DNA from: JAOADN01 sp046155885 | GTDB lineage: Bacteria; Pseudomonadota; Alphaproteobacteria; Rhodobacterales; Rhodobacteraceae | Reading direction: 5' to 3' | Length of the DNA: 28,951 nucleotides | Assembly (NCBI GenBank): GCA_046155885.1 | Contig: JBJXFU010000187.1 | Coordinates: forward strand, 1-28,951 | Shown here: piece by piece, positions 7,376-15,812 of the stretch | How the letters are laid out: each line of letters starts with the position of its first letter | Numbering within the stretch: position 1 is the first letter of the stretch | Position numbers and translations under genes: made by a program | Notes under the pieces: generated by a model | Told to the model about the DNA's origin: nothing | Databases searched by the model: none | What the model saw: only the letters and a program-made list of their open reading frames with translations

Positions 7376-8683
7376 CTATGCGCCTTCCCCAACCGCCGCG
7401 CGGGCGAGCGCGATCAGGCGCGCCTCGCTTCCAGCCGGGCCGACAAGCTGGGCCGAGGCCGGGTGGCCGCCGCCGGGGACCGCGATGGGAAAGGCGACGG
7501 CGGGCGCCCGGGCGGCATTCGCGAGCGCGGTGAGGTCCGCCTGGTCGGGCGGCACCGGCGCCCCGTGCGGGAAGGGAAGCTGCGGCGCGGTGGGCATCAG
7601 AAGCGCGTCGATCCCCGCAAGCGCCCCGGCCACCGAGCGCTCTGCCCGGGCAAGCGACGCGCGGGCCGCGGCGATCTTTTCGGGGCGGGCGGCGCGGCCA
7701 TAGGCGACCAGCGCGCGGAACTGGTCCGAGAACCCGTCGCCGCCCCGGTCGAGATCGGCGCCGTAGAGCGCCCCGGCTTCGGCCTCGGCGACAAGCAGCC
7801 CGGCCCGGCGCAGCCCGCCGGGGTCCCATCCGGCGACGGAGACCTGCCGGACCTCTGCGCCTTCGGCCGCCAGCCGTTCGCAGAAGTCCGTGAAGGCGGC
7901 CCGCACCCCGGGCGCGATTTCCGCCCGCATCGCCTCGTCCGGCACGCCGAACCGTGCGCCGGCCAGCCCGGCCCGTCCGGCCACCGCGCCGGTGAGCAGG
8001 CTGGCCGCAAGCGCCAGATCTTCGCCCGTCGCCGCGATCGGCCCGATGCTGTCGAGCGTCGGCGACAGGAACCTCAGGCCCCCGGTCGGCACCACGCCGG
8101 GCGTCGGCTTCAGACCCCAGAGGCCGCAATAGGCCGCCGGTATCCTGACCGACCCCATGGTGTCGGTCCCGATCGCCATCGGCACGTAGCCTGCCGCCAC
8201 CGCCGCAGCACTTCCGCCGCTGGAGCCGCCGGGGGTCAGGCCGGGCGCGGCGGGATTTGCGCAGCGGCCCCAGAACGGGTTGTCGGTGGTCGCGCCCAGC
8301 GCGCCTTCGTGCAGGTTGAGCTTGCCGAGAATCACCAGTCCCGCCGCGCGCAGCCGTGCCGCCACCCGGGAATCCGTCGCGGCGATCCGCCCCGCCCAGA
8401 AGCGCGTGCCACTGGTGGTGGGCAGGCCGCGCACGTCGATATTGTCCTTCAGCGCCACCGGCACGCCGTCGAACGGGCCGGCGGCATGGCCCGCCGCGCG
8501 CCGCCGGTCGCTATCCTGCGCCGCCGCCAGCGCGCCCTCCGCATCGACCATGATGAAGGCCCGGATGTCGCCGTCGCGGGCCGCGATCCGGGACAGCGCC
8601 CTGCGGGCAAGCTCTGCCGCCGTGGACCTGCCGGTGCCGAGCCGCCGCGACAGTTCCGCCAGCGTCGCGTGGCCCACTGTCAC
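7376..8683 (-). CDS. Amidase-signature (AS) family amidohydrolase
   Basis: 435 residues from a GTG at 8683 that overlaps the stop of the upstream CoA-ligase gene by four bases. It should hydrolyse a carboxamide to the acid and ammonia or an amine; the substrate is unknown. The AS catalytic triad is complete: Lys79 in VALKDNID, cis-Ser154 in the Gly/Ser-rich PGGSSGGSAAAVAAG, and nucleophile Ser178 in GTDTMGSVRIPAA. The 24-residue spacing of the two Ser residues matches characterised amidases. No signal peptide is visible, so it acts in the cytoplasm. It is the last gene of unit A. GatA (aspartyl/glutamyl-tRNA amidotransferase) belongs to the same superfamily, but the catabolic context and absence of gatB/gatC argue for a catabolic amidase. 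Confidence 0.92.
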   Translation of the reverse strand: MTVGHATLAELSRRLGTGRSTAAELARRALSRIAARDGDIRAFIMVDAEGALAAAQDSDRRRAAGHAAGPFDGVPVALKDNIDVRGLPTTSGTRFWAGRIAATDSRVAARLRAAGLVILGKLNLHEGALGATTDNPFWGRCANPAAPGLTPGGSSGGSAAAVAAGYVPMAIGTDTMGSVRIPAAYCGLWGLKPTPGVVPTGGLRFLSPTLDSIGPIAATGEDLALAASLLTGAVAGRAGLAGARFGVPDEAMRAEIAPGVRAAFTDFCERLAAEGAEVRQVSVAGWDPGGLRRAGLLVAEAEAGALYGADLDRGGDGFSDQFRALVAYGRAARPEKIAAARASLARAERSVAGALAGIDALLMPTAPQLPFPHGAPVPPDQADLTALANAARAPAVAFPIAVPGGGHPASAQLVGPAGSEARLIALARAAVGEGA

Positions 8684-10077
8684 GCCGGGTCCTTCCGCCG
8701 GTCGATCAGGCGGATGGGTTTCTGCCTGATCTCGATCTGGGTCAGCGGCGCCAGCGACCCCGGCGCCGCAAGCCGGACCGCCACCTCGACCCCCAGCCGC
8801 GCGCGCAGGAGCGCCTCGTATCCGGCCGTGGGCCGGGCGAGATCGCCTTTCGCCTCGACCGTCACCGTCATCTCCTCGCGCCCGTCCCGGCGATCGACGG
8901 TGCAGATGTATTCGCTGGTCAGCTCGGGGTGGTTCGCGGTCAGGATCGCGCCGACGCCGGTGGGAAAGACGTTGATGCCGCGCAGCTTGACCATGTTGTC
9001 CGAGCGGCCGAGGAACCCGGTGATCCGGCGGAAGGTGAAGCCGAGGGGCGATGCGCCAGGCGCGAAGGCCGACACGTCATGGGTGTTGAAGCGGATGATG
9101 GGGAAGACATCGTCCTTGTAGAGGCAGGTCACGACCATGTCGCCCGCCGCGCCTTCGGCCACCGGCGCGCCGGTGCCAATGTCGAGAAGTTCGAGGTACT
9201 GGGCGTCTTCCAGCACGTAGAGGCCCGCGTGGTCGGGGCCTTCGCCGGCGATGGCGCCGGTGTCGCCGACGCCGTACCAGTCGAATACGGCGGCGCCGCC
9301 CCAGGCCCGGGACATCGCGGCGGGGCTTTCGGCGCCCATGTGGCCGGAAATCATCCGGATGCGGATGTCCTTGCCCGGGGCAAGCCCTTCTTCGCGCGCC
9401 ACGTCGGACAGGCGTTTGATGTAGTCGCCGAAGCCGACGATCGCGGTGGCGCCGAAATCGCGCATCAGGGCGACCTGCTGGGCGCTGCGGGTTTCGACCC
9501 CGGTACCGGCCGACAGGAACTGCGCGCCGGTCCAGTGCGTCACCGTTTCGCGGACGTAGTGGCCGCCGTTCACCATCCCGTGGCCGTAGACGGAATGCAC
9601 CACATCGTCGCGCGTCAGGCCCTGCATCGCGTAGATGCGCGCCAGAAGCAGGTTCTGCATCTCGCGGCTTTTCGGTCCGTAAAGCAGCGGCTGCGGCCGC
9701 CCGGTGGTGCCCGAGGTCGTCTGCAGGATCAGCGGCGGGCGGTCGGCCGGGGCGTAGCTGTCAAGGCCGTGGAAGTCGCCGAGCGGCGGGTGCGCCTCGA
9801 CCGAGGCCATGAGGTCGGACTTGGAATACGCGGGCAGAAGGCGGATGTCGTCGAGCGACCCTATGTCGCCCGGTTCGATGCCTTTCGCGCCCCAGAGCCG
9901 GCGGTAGAAGGGAACCTTCCAGGCGAAGTCCATGACCCTGAGGAACCGCGCTTCCTGAAGGGCGCGAAGGTCGCCCCTGCCGGTGCGGGCGATCCGGGCG
10001 GCGAAGTCTTCGGGCCGGCCGTAGTCGCGCAGCATGGCCCCGTAGTCCATCGCGTCGAAATAGGTGGGACCGGTCAT
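8680..10077 (-). CDS. PaaK-like acyl/aryl-CoA ligase (AMP-forming)
   Basis: 465 residues, ATG with a strong ribosome site (GAGAGGAG) four bases upstream. It belongs to the phenylacetate-CoA ligase branch of adenylate-forming enzymes: phosphate-binding loop TTSGTTGRPQ (residues 120-129), a YGVGDTGAI segment replacing the usual Y-G-x-(S/T)-E core, and the C-terminal-domain hinge RSDNMVKLRGINVFPTGV typical of PaaK. A late Lys (QKPIRLID) sits where the adenylation Lys is expected. The predicted reaction is carboxylate + ATP + CoA to acyl-CoA + AMP + PPi, on an aromatic or other small acid. The gene lies between an MmgE/PrpD gene (10-bp gap) and the amidase (4-nt overlap), so it may activate the acid released by the amidase (inference). 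The Asp-Thr in place of the usual Thr/Ser-Glu of motif A5 should be noted. Confidence 0.88.
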   Translation of the reverse strand: MTGPTYFDAMDYGAMLRDYGRPEDFAARIARTGRGDLRALQEARFLRVMDFAWKVPFYRRLWGAKGIEPGDIGSLDDIRLLPAYSKSDLMASVEAHPPLGDFHGLDSYAPADRPPLILQTTSGTTGRPQPLLYGPKSREMQNLLLARIYAMQGLTRDDVVHSVYGHGMVNGGHYVRETVTHWTGAQFLSAGTGVETRSAQQVALMRDFGATAIVGFGDYIKRLSDVAREEGLAPGKDIRIRMISGHMGAESPAAMSRAWGGAAVFDWYGVGDTGAIAGEGPDHAGLYVLEDAQYLELLDIGTGAPVAEGAAGDMVVTCLYKDDVFPIIRFNTHDVSAFAPGASPLGFTFRRITGFLGRSDNMVKLRGINVFPTGVGAILTANHPELTSEYICTVDRRDGREEMTVTVEAKGDLARPTAGYEALLRARLGVEVAVRLAAPGSLAPLTQIEIRQKPIRLIDRRKDPA

Positions 10078-10087
10078 CGCGCTCCTC

Positions 10088-11416
10088 TCAGGGCCCGCGG
10101 CCCAACAGGCCGAGAAGGTCCGACGGCGCGGCGCCGCGTGGCAGCGCCATGCAGGTATCGGCGATAGCGCCGGCGGTTTCGTCGGGCACCCCGGCCGCGC
10201 GGGCGAGGCGCATGAACTTGGCGGTGACCGAGGCCGCGTCCATCGGGTTTTCGGGGTCGCCCCAGGCGTCGGCGACCTCGGCCGAGCGGGGGGCGCCGCC
10301 GCGGATCGTCACCGTCACGCGGGCGCCGAAGTGCGCGGGATAGCGGGCGGTGAACTCCGGGGTTCCGGCGACCTCGGTGCGGCCGCGCAGCCGGGCCAGG
10401 TCCGGCCGGGAGATGGCCTGCGGTTCGAAATCGGCCAGCCCCGGCGCGCCTTGCAGCAGGGTCACGGCCACGGCGTGCTGCAGGCTGAATTTGGCTTCGG
10501 CCGCCGTCGCCGGATTGGCCTTGTCGCAGAACAGGACCGCATCGCGGGTGGTTTCGACCAGGATGCGGTGCGGCTTTTCCCCGCGCAGCGCGCCCCGCAG
10601 GGCAAGTGCCGCGTCGATGGCGGGATGGGCATGGCGGCAGGCCGGCCAGGGTTTGAAGCTGACCTCGCCGATCCGCCAGCCCGGCTTCGGCGCGCTCACC
10701 TCGTCCGGCCGCCCGTCGCGCGCCATTGCCGCGAAGAAGCCCTGCGGGCCTTCGAGTATCCGGCGCGGCCCGGCGAGCCCGGCCTGCGCCAGAAGGGCCC
10801 CGGTGACGCCCCGCCGGGCCGCGTCGGCAAGATGCAGGTGCTTGGTCAGGACCGGTTCGTTGCGGGCCTGCCAGAGGCCGCCGGTGGCCGACATCGCGTG
10901 CCCCATCGCCGAGACCGCCGCCCCGTCCGGCAGGCCGATGACCCGCGCCGCCGCCGCCGCCGCGCCGATCGCCCCGCAGGAGCCGCTGTTGTGGAAGACC
11001 GCGTAGTGCGCCGCGCCGACCGCGCTGCCGAGGCGGATCACCGCCTCGTACCCGCCGAGCACGGCGCGCAGAAAGTTGGTCCCCGTCGCATTGCGGGCAA
11101 CCGAAAGCGCGGCCGGGATCACCGCGGGCCCCGGGTGCAGCAGCGCCTGCCGGTGCACGTCGTCCATTTCGAGGATGCTGCCGAGGCAGCCCATCGCCAT
11201 CGCGCCTTCGGGTCCTGCCAGGCTGAAGGGATTGCGCCCCGGGGAAAGCGCGGAAAGGAAGGCCCGCCCGCCCGGGTCCGCCCGCCCGGCCAGCGCGCAG
11301 CCCGCCCAGTCCAGGACATGGCGCGCCGTCTTTGCAAGGTCGTCCGGCGCGGGCGGCCGGCTGGCCAGGGCCCAAAGGCCTTCGGTCAGCGAGCGGTCGG
11401 GGCGGGAATTGTCCAT
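10088..11416 (-). CDS. MmgE/PrpD-family protein (copy 1)
   Basis: 442 residues from the ATG at 11416. A TTG at 11440 in the same frame would add eight residues but would reach into the operator at 11441-11456, so I reject it. The N-terminal helical domain carries DDVHRQALLHPG (residues 85-96), the family's D(D)xHxxxxxHPG signature. Further matches are GYEAVIRLG and KPWPACRHAHPAIDAAL (the 'K.yp.C...H..idaal' element of the second domain). Members include 2-methylcitrate dehydratase (PrpD), cis-aconitate decarboxylase and iminodisuccinate epimerase, all acting on polycarboxylates without metal. The exact reaction here is unknown. It is the first gene of unit A. Only low similarity to the second PrpD protein at 16381-17766 is visible, so the two probably act on different substrates. 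Confidence 0.88.
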   Translation of the reverse strand: MDNSRPDRSLTEGLWALASRPPAPDDLAKTARHVLDWAGCALAGRADPGGRAFLSALSPGRNPFSLAGPEGAMAMGCLGSILEMDDVHRQALLHPGPAVIPAALSVARNATGTNFLRAVLGGYEAVIRLGSAVGAAHYAVFHNSGSCGAIGAAAAAARVIGLPDGAAVSAMGHAMSATGGLWQARNEPVLTKHLHLADAARRGVTGALLAQAGLAGPRRILEGPQGFFAAMARDGRPDEVSAPKPGWRIGEVSFKPWPACRHAHPAIDAALALRGALRGEKPHRILVETTRDAVLFCDKANPATAAEAKFSLQHAVAVTLLQGAPGLADFEPQAISRPDLARLRGRTEVAGTPEFTARYPAHFGARVTVTIRGGAPRSAEVADAWGDPENPMDAASVTAKFMRLARAAGVPDETAGAIADTCMALPRGAAPSDLLGLLGRGP

Positions 11417-11440
11417 CTGGTCGCGGCGGGCCGTTTGCAA

Positions 11441-11456
11441 ATTTGTCCGGACATAT
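11441..11456. promoter_or_regulatory. Operator O1 (TTGTCCGGACA inverted repeat), between unit A and the GntR gene
   Basis: ATTTGTCCGGACATAT is an inverted repeat with a perfect 10-bp core TGTCCGGACA and one mismatched pair outside it. It begins 25 bp upstream of the PrpD ATG and ends 58 bp upstream of the GntR GTG. It is therefore placed to control unit A and to autoregulate the regulator. The same sequence recurs at 19799-19814 and 19899-19916. The GT...AC half-sites are compatible with GntR-family recognition, but the assignment to the neighbouring regulator is inference. Confidence 0.8.
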
Positions 11457-11481
11457 TTATGCCTGTCGCTGGATCGGGCAA
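11454..11481 (-). promoter_or_regulatory. Putative promoter of unit A (PrpD-ligase-amidase)
   Basis: On the minus strand TTGCCC (11481-11476) is followed, after 16 bases, by TAAATA (11459-11454). Matches to the sigma-70 hexamers are modest (4/6 and 3/6). The inverted repeat at 11441-11456 touches the -10 element, the same geometry as at the two other operators, which is the main reason for proposing it. Confidence 0.35.
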
Positions 11482-11513
11482 GCGGAAAGCGACACCGCGT
11501 CGAGGAGGTCAGG

Positions 11514-12254
11514 GTGACCCTGAAGATCCCGCGCTACGTTCAGGTCAGCGACGAGCTGGCCACCAGGATCGCCGCCGGCGCATTTGCCCTGGGCAGCCTG
11601 CTGCCGACCGAGATCGAGCTTTGCGAGGAGTTCGGCGTCAGCCGTCACACGGTGCGCGAGGCGCTGCGGCGGCTTTCCGACGCGGGGCTGCTGCGCCGCC
11701 GCCAGGGGTCGGGGAGCCAGGTGGTCGCGACCCGAAAACACCGCGCCTATGTGCACGAGATGCGGTCGCTCGCGGGGCTGTTCCAGTACGCGGCGGACAC
11801 GCGGTTCCGCATCGACCGGGTTGTCAGAGCCACCGCGGACGCGCCGGACGCGCCCGATCTCGACGGCCGTCAGGGCGAGATCTGGCTGATCGCGACCGGC
11901 CTTCGCCATGATCCGGAAGGCGGCGGCGCGATTTGCGTTTCGACCGTCTATATCTCGGACGAGTTCGCGGAGGTGGCTGCGGATCTGCCCCTCCATGACG
12001 GGGCGATCTATTCGATGCTGGAGGCCCGCTTCGGGGTCGAGGTCGCGGATGTCGAACAGCAGATCGACGCGATGCCGATGCCGCACGCGGCGGCCCGGGC
12101 GCTCGGCCTGTCGCGCAACCTCTGGGTGGTGCGCGTTGTCCGCCGCTATCGGGCCGCCAGCGGCCGGCTGATGCTGGCTTCGGTCAACTACCACCCCGGC
12201 GACCGCTTCAGCTATACGATGCACCTGCGCCGCGAAGACCGGGGCTTCGCCTGA
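11514..12254 (+). CDS. GntR-family transcriptional regulator, HutC/UTRA type
   Basis: 246 residues from a GTG with an AGGAGG (11503-11508) five bases upstream. The N-terminal winged helix-turn-helix comprises residues about 5-72, including LPTEIELCEEFGVSRHTVREALRRLSDAGLLRRRQGSGSQV split over positions 30-70. The remainder is a UTRA effector domain with the typical elements IWLIATGLR, ISDEFAEV, IYSMLEARFGVEVADVEQQIDAMP, the ALGL segment and a terminal MLASVNYHPGDRFSYTMHLRR. UTRA regulators usually respond to a small metabolite and repress a catabolic locus. Here the gene is divergent from unit A, and its stop lies 4 bp from the stop of the convergent unit B. Matching operators precede units A, B and C, so it is the probable regulator of the whole 21-kb locus (inference). 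Confidence 0.93.
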   Translation: MTLKIPRYVQVSDELATRIAAGAFALGSLLPTEIELCEEFGVSRHTVREALRRLSDAGLLRRRQGSGSQVVATRKHRAYVHEMRSLAGLFQYAADTRFRIDRVVRATADAPDAPDLDGRQGEIWLIATGLRHDPEGGGAICVSTVYISDEFAEVAADLPLHDGAIYSMLEARFGVEVADVEQQIDAMPMPHAAARALGLSRNLWVVRVVRRYRAASGRLMLASVNYHPGDRFSYTMHLRREDRGFA

Positions 12255-12258
12255 ACCC

Positions 12259-13368
12259 CTAGCCCGGTCCGCCCGGAAGCGCGTTGTCGGCGCCCAGGCG
12301 CGGCAGGCGCAGGTCGGGCGCGCAGGGTTCTTCGCGGTACTTCACGGGGTTGCCGATATGCGGGTTGCCCTGATCGTCGCGCATCAGCATCCCGCGCGCC
12401 GCGACCTGCGGCTGCGCGAAGGCCTCGTGCAGGTCGAGGACCGGCGCGAAGGCGAGGTCTTGCCCCGACGCCCAGACTGCCCATTCATCGCGCGTCTTCG
12501 TCAGGAAGACCGCGCGCAGGGCCTCTCTCACCGGTTCCTGCCCCCTGCCGTTCGGGCCGGTCGCAGCGGGGATCAGGTCGGGCCGGCCCACGGCGGTCAG
12601 GAAATTCGCGACGAACTTGTGTTCGACGCCGCCCAGTGCCACGTGCCGTCCGTCGGCGCATTCGTAGATTGAAAAGAACGCGTAGCCGCCGAAGCTGCGT
12701 TCCTCTTTCACGACCGGCGCGCGGTTTTCGGCGAAGACCGGGCCGGTGACGTTCGGCAGCCAGGCCATCGTCGCGTCCATCATCGAGATGTCGATGTAGT
12801 CGCCGCGCCCGGTGCTTGCGCGGCGCAGGAGCGCCATCAGGATCGCCGCCAGCGCCGTCATCGACCCGGCCATGTCGGCCACCGGCATGTGCGGGTTCAC
12901 CGGCTTGCCGTCATTGCCGAGGTTCAGCGACACGACCCCGGCCAACGCCTCGATCGCGAGGTCATGCGCGGGACGGTCGCGCAGCGGTCCGCTCTGCCCG
13001 AAGGCCGAGATCGAGGCATAGACGATTCCCGGATTGACCCGGGCCACGGCGTCGTAGCCCACGCCGAGGCGGTCCACGACGCCCGGGCGGAACGCTTCCA
13101 CGACGACATCGGCGGTTTCGGCGAGCCGCAGGAAGCGGGCCACGTCTTCCGGGGTCTTGAGGTTCAGCACAACCGACTTCTTGCCGCGATGCGTGTTGCG
13201 GAACCACACGCTTTCGCCGTTCTGCCGGTAGCCCACCTGGCGGACCGGCTCGCCCGAAGGCGGCTCGATCTTGATCACCTCGGCGCCGTGGTCGGCGAGC
13301 ATCTGGGTCAGCATCGGGCCGGGCAGGAACTGCGACAGGTCGAGAACGCGGAAGCCGTCCATTTTCAT
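12259..13368 (-). CDS. Class III (CaiB/BaiF) CoA-transferase, copy 1
   Basis: 369 residues. The start ATG at 13368 forms a 4-nt ATGA overlap with the stop of the upstream paralogue; a second ATG two codons later is also possible. Family III features: VLDLSQFLPGPMLTQMLADHGAEVIKIEPP at the N-terminus, NTHRGKKSVVLNLKTPE, and the catalytic Asp, here Asp136 in PAHDLAIEALAG, which forms the mixed anhydride and aspartyl-CoA intermediates in formyl-CoA transferase relatives. These enzymes move CoA between organic acids without ATP. It is the last gene of unit B, directly downstream of a second, divergent family member. Donor and acceptor acids cannot be inferred. Confidence 0.93.
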   Translation of the reverse strand: MKMDGFRVLDLSQFLPGPMLTQMLADHGAEVIKIEPPSGEPVRQVGYRQNGESVWFRNTHRGKKSVVLNLKTPEDVARFLRLAETADVVVEAFRPGVVDRLGVGYDAVARVNPGIVYASISAFGQSGPLRDRPAHDLAIEALAGVVSLNLGNDGKPVNPHMPVADMAGSMTALAAILMALLRRASTGRGDYIDISMMDATMAWLPNVTGPVFAENRAPVVKEERSFGGYAFFSIYECADGRHVALGGVEHKFVANFLTAVGRPDLIPAATGPNGRGQEPVREALRAVFLTKTRDEWAVWASGQDLAFAPVLDLHEAFAQPQVAARGMLMRDDQGNPHIGNPVKYREEPCAPDLRLPRLGADNALPGGPG

Positions 13369-14570
13369 GCCCGGACCCCTCCGATGATCCCTGCCGCCGC
13401 AAGTGCGGCGATTTCCCTTGCCGGGAAGCCTGCGGTTTCCAGAATGGCGCGGGTATCCGCCCCGAGCGAGGGCGCGGCCCGTGCCACGGGCCTGACCCCA
13501 TCGACCCGGATCGGCGACGAAAGCGCCCGCATGCCGGGCAAAGCGGGGTGACCGGGCGTTTGCAGCCCGCCCGTCGCGGCAAGGTAGGGGTTGTCGAGCG
13601 CCTGCGGCAGCGTCAGCACCGGCGCGGCCGGGACCTTGCCGGCGAACCGGGCCATCCAGTGGCCCGTCGGCATTGCCGCGAGCGCATCGTCGAGCAAGGC
13701 GGCCAGGGCTTCGCGGTTTTCATGCCGGGCGTGCGGCGTGGCGAAGCGGGGGTCGCGCGGCAGGTGGGAAAGGCCGGTCAGGTCGCAGAGCGCTTGCCAG
13801 AACTTCGGCAGCACGCACATCAGGAAGATGTGTCCGTCCGCCGTCGGGAACACCTCGCAGGGCACCACCGAGGGGTGGCCGGACCGGGGGCGGCGCGCCG
13901 TGACCTCGCCGGCGTTCAGGTACCACATCGCGGGGTAGGTGAGCTGGTGCACCGCCACATCGTAAAGCGTCACGTCGATGTCGCGGCCCCGTCCCGTGCG
14001 GTGAGCGCCGAGGAGTGCGGCGGTCAGCGCGAAGGCCGTGGTGATGCCGGTCAGGTAATCGATGATCGAAAGGCCCATGCGAGCGGGCGGGCCTTCGGGT
14101 TCGCCGGTCAGATGCAGGAAGCCCGCCTCGGCCTGCATCAGATAGTCGTAGCCCGGCCATCCCGCCCTTTCGCCGGTCCGCCCGTAGCCGGACAGATGCG
14201 CGCAGACGAGCGCCGACCGGACCGGCGCCAGATCGGCATAGGTCAGGCCGTATTTCCCCGGCTGGTCCCCGCGGAGGTTGTTCAGCACCGCGTCGGCCGT
14301 AGCGGCGAGGCGGCGGAACACCGCCCGGCCTTCCGGGCGGCGGAGGTCCAGCGCGACGGACTTCTTGCCGAGGTTGAAGGTCTGGAAGAAGAGGCTGTCG
14401 TTTTCCCCCAGGAAGTGGGGGCCGGACTGGCGGGAGGAGTCGCCGGCGGCGGGGTCCTCGATCTTGATCACCTCGGCGCCCATGTCGGCGAGGTAGAGCG
14501 TCGCCCAGGGCCCGGCGCCGTACTGCTCGACGGCGAGGATGCGGAGGCCTTCGAGGGGCGGGGGCGTCAT
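13365..14570 (-). CDS. Class III (CaiB/BaiF) CoA-transferase, copy 2
   Basis: 401 residues. N-terminus LEGLRILAVEQYGAGPWATLYLADMGAEVIKIEDP, then QTFNLGKKSVALDL and the catalytic-Asp region PGYDYLMQAEAGFLHLTGEP, with Asp142. It is about 30 residues longer than its downstream neighbour and clearly different in sequence, so this is not a recent duplication. Two adjacent family III genes can encode the two subunits of one enzyme, as known for benzylsuccinate CoA-transferase BbsEF. Here both copies keep the catalytic Asp, so two separate homodimeric enzymes are equally possible. It follows the acyl-CoA dehydrogenase gene on the same strand, across a 73-bp spacer filled by a large inverted repeat. 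Confidence 0.93.
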   Translation of the reverse strand: MTPPPLEGLRILAVEQYGAGPWATLYLADMGAEVIKIEDPAAGDSSRQSGPHFLGENDSLFFQTFNLGKKSVALDLRRPEGRAVFRRLAATADAVLNNLRGDQPGKYGLTYADLAPVRSALVCAHLSGYGRTGERAGWPGYDYLMQAEAGFLHLTGEPEGPPARMGLSIIDYLTGITTAFALTAALLGAHRTGRGRDIDVTLYDVAVHQLTYPAMWYLNAGEVTARRPRSGHPSVVPCEVFPTADGHIFLMCVLPKFWQALCDLTGLSHLPRDPRFATPHARHENREALAALLDDALAAMPTGHWMARFAGKVPAAPVLTLPQALDNPYLAATGGLQTPGHPALPGMRALSSPIRVDGVRPVARAAPSLGADTRAILETAGFPAREIAALAAAGIIGGVRA

Positions 14571-14575
14571 GGGGC

Positions 14576-14627
14576 AGGGTGGGCTTCAAGCCCGCCGTCG
14601 TGCATCGGTGGGCTGGAAACCCACCCT
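14576..14627. repeat. REP-like inverted repeat pair between acyl-CoA dehydrogenase and CoA-transferase genes
   Basis: Arm 14576-14596 (AGGGTGGGCTTCAAGCCCGC plus C) and arm 14607-14627 (starting GGTGGGCTGGAAACCCACCC) are reverse complements at 18 of 21 positions around a 10-bp spacer. Each arm also contains its own small palindrome. The core GGGTGGGCTTCA...GCCCACC is reminiscent of dispersed REP elements of proteobacteria, and paired inverted REP units form BIMEs. Transcribed within unit B, the arms would fold into a very stable hairpin between two genes. Confidence 0.8.
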
Positions 14628-14643
14628 ACGGGGTCTGGACCGG

Positions 14644-15801
14644 TCATGCCGGGTTCCGCTCGATCATCTGCTTGGCGATGATGATGCGCTGGATTTCGTT
14701 GGTGCCTTCGCCGATACACATCAGCGGCGCGTCGCGGTAGTAGCGTTCGATATGGTATTCCTTGGAATAGCCGTAGCCGCCGTGGATGCGCATGGCTTCC
14801 AGCGCGTTTTCCACCGCCGCCTCGGACGCGAAGTACTTGGCCATGCCGGCCTCCATGTCGCAGCGCTGGCCGCTGTCGTAGGCGCGGGCGGCGTCGTAGG
14901 TGAGAAGGCGGGCGGCCTGAACGCGGGTGGCCATTTCGCCGAGCTTGAGCTGGATTGCCTGGTGTTCGGCGATGGGCTTGCCGAAGGTCTTGCGGACCTG
15001 GGCGTAATTCACGCTGTCCATCAGGGCCGCCGAAGCCAGTCCGCAGCCGCGGGCGGCGATGTTGATGCGGCCGAGTTCCAGGCCGCCCAAAGCCGCCTGC
15101 ATGCCGCGCCCCTCTTCGGCCCCGAGGAGGTCGTCGGCGGAGATGCGGTAGTCATCGAAGATCAGCTCGGCGCTGTCGATGCCCTTGTAGCCGAGCTTTT
15201 CGAGCTTTCGGGAAACCCGGAACCCATCGCCCTTGCGCGCGATGAACATGCTCATCCCCTTGTGGCGGGGCGTCGCGTCGGGGTCGGTCTTGACGAGGAG
15301 GGCGAAGCAGGTGCCGTGGATGCCGTTCGAAATCCAGGTCTTGGTGCCGTTCACCAGATAGCCGTTGCCGTCGCGCCGGGCGCGGGTGCGGATGGCCTGG
15401 AGGTCGGTGCCCGCGTCGGGTTCGGTGAGCGCGAGACCGCCGCGGATTTCGCCCGAGGCGAACTTCGGCAGGTAGAAGGCCTTCTGCGCCGGGGTGCCCT
15501 GGCGGGCCACGCAGGCGGCCATGATCAGGTGGGAGTTGAAGATGCCGGTCAGCGACATCCAGACGGCGGCGATGGTTTCGACCACCTTCGCATAGGTCGT
15601 GGCCGTAAGGCCGAGGCCGCCGAATTCGGCCGGGATCGTCGCGCCGAAAAGGCCCAGTGCCTTCATCTGTTCGACCATTTCGGCGGGATATTCGTCGGCA
15701 TGGTCGAGCCGCAGGACATGCGGGCGCACGTCGCGGTCGAGCCATTTGCGGACGGCGTCGAGGATCACTTCCTCTTCGGTATCGCGGGCGGGGTCGGACA
15801 T
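14644..15801 (-). CDS. Acyl-CoA dehydrogenase
   Basis: 385 residues, the standard length; ATG at 15801, 11 bp after the MaoC stop. It is a flavoenzyme forming an alpha,beta-double bond in an acyl-CoA and passing electrons to ETF. Landmarks: LPKFASGEIRGGLALTEPDAGTDLQAIRT (FAD/substrate binding), NGTKTWISNG, RKTFGKPIAEHQAIQLKLGEM (second FAD half-site), AMRIHGGYGYSKEYHIERYYRDA and the C-terminal GEGTNEIQR with the catalytic base Glu365 at the usual position. A short- or branched-chain substrate is likely, given the absence of a long-chain-type insertion, but specificity cannot be read. It lies between the MaoC and CoA-transferase genes, so its substrate may be the product of either. Confidence 0.95.
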   Translation of the reverse strand: MSDPARDTEEEVILDAVRKWLDRDVRPHVLRLDHADEYPAEMVEQMKALGLFGATIPAEFGGLGLTATTYAKVVETIAAVWMSLTGIFNSHLIMAACVARQGTPAQKAFYLPKFASGEIRGGLALTEPDAGTDLQAIRTRARRDGNGYLVNGTKTWISNGIHGTCFALLVKTDPDATPRHKGMSMFIARKGDGFRVSRKLEKLGYKGIDSAELIFDDYRISADDLLGAEEGRGMQAALGGLELGRINIAARGCGLASAALMDSVNYAQVRKTFGKPIAEHQAIQLKLGEMATRVQAARLLTYDAARAYDSGQRCDMEAGMAKYFASEAAVENALEAMRIHGGYGYSKEYHIERYYRDAPLMCIGEGTNEIQRIIIAKQMIERNPA

Positions 15802-15812
15802 GGGGGCCTGGC

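Noticed and set aside
7463..9121. 552-residue plus-strand frame antisense to the amidase and CoA-ligase genes
   Set aside because: Low-complexity Arg/Gly/Ala composition, no motif, and full overlap with two well-supported minus-strand genes.
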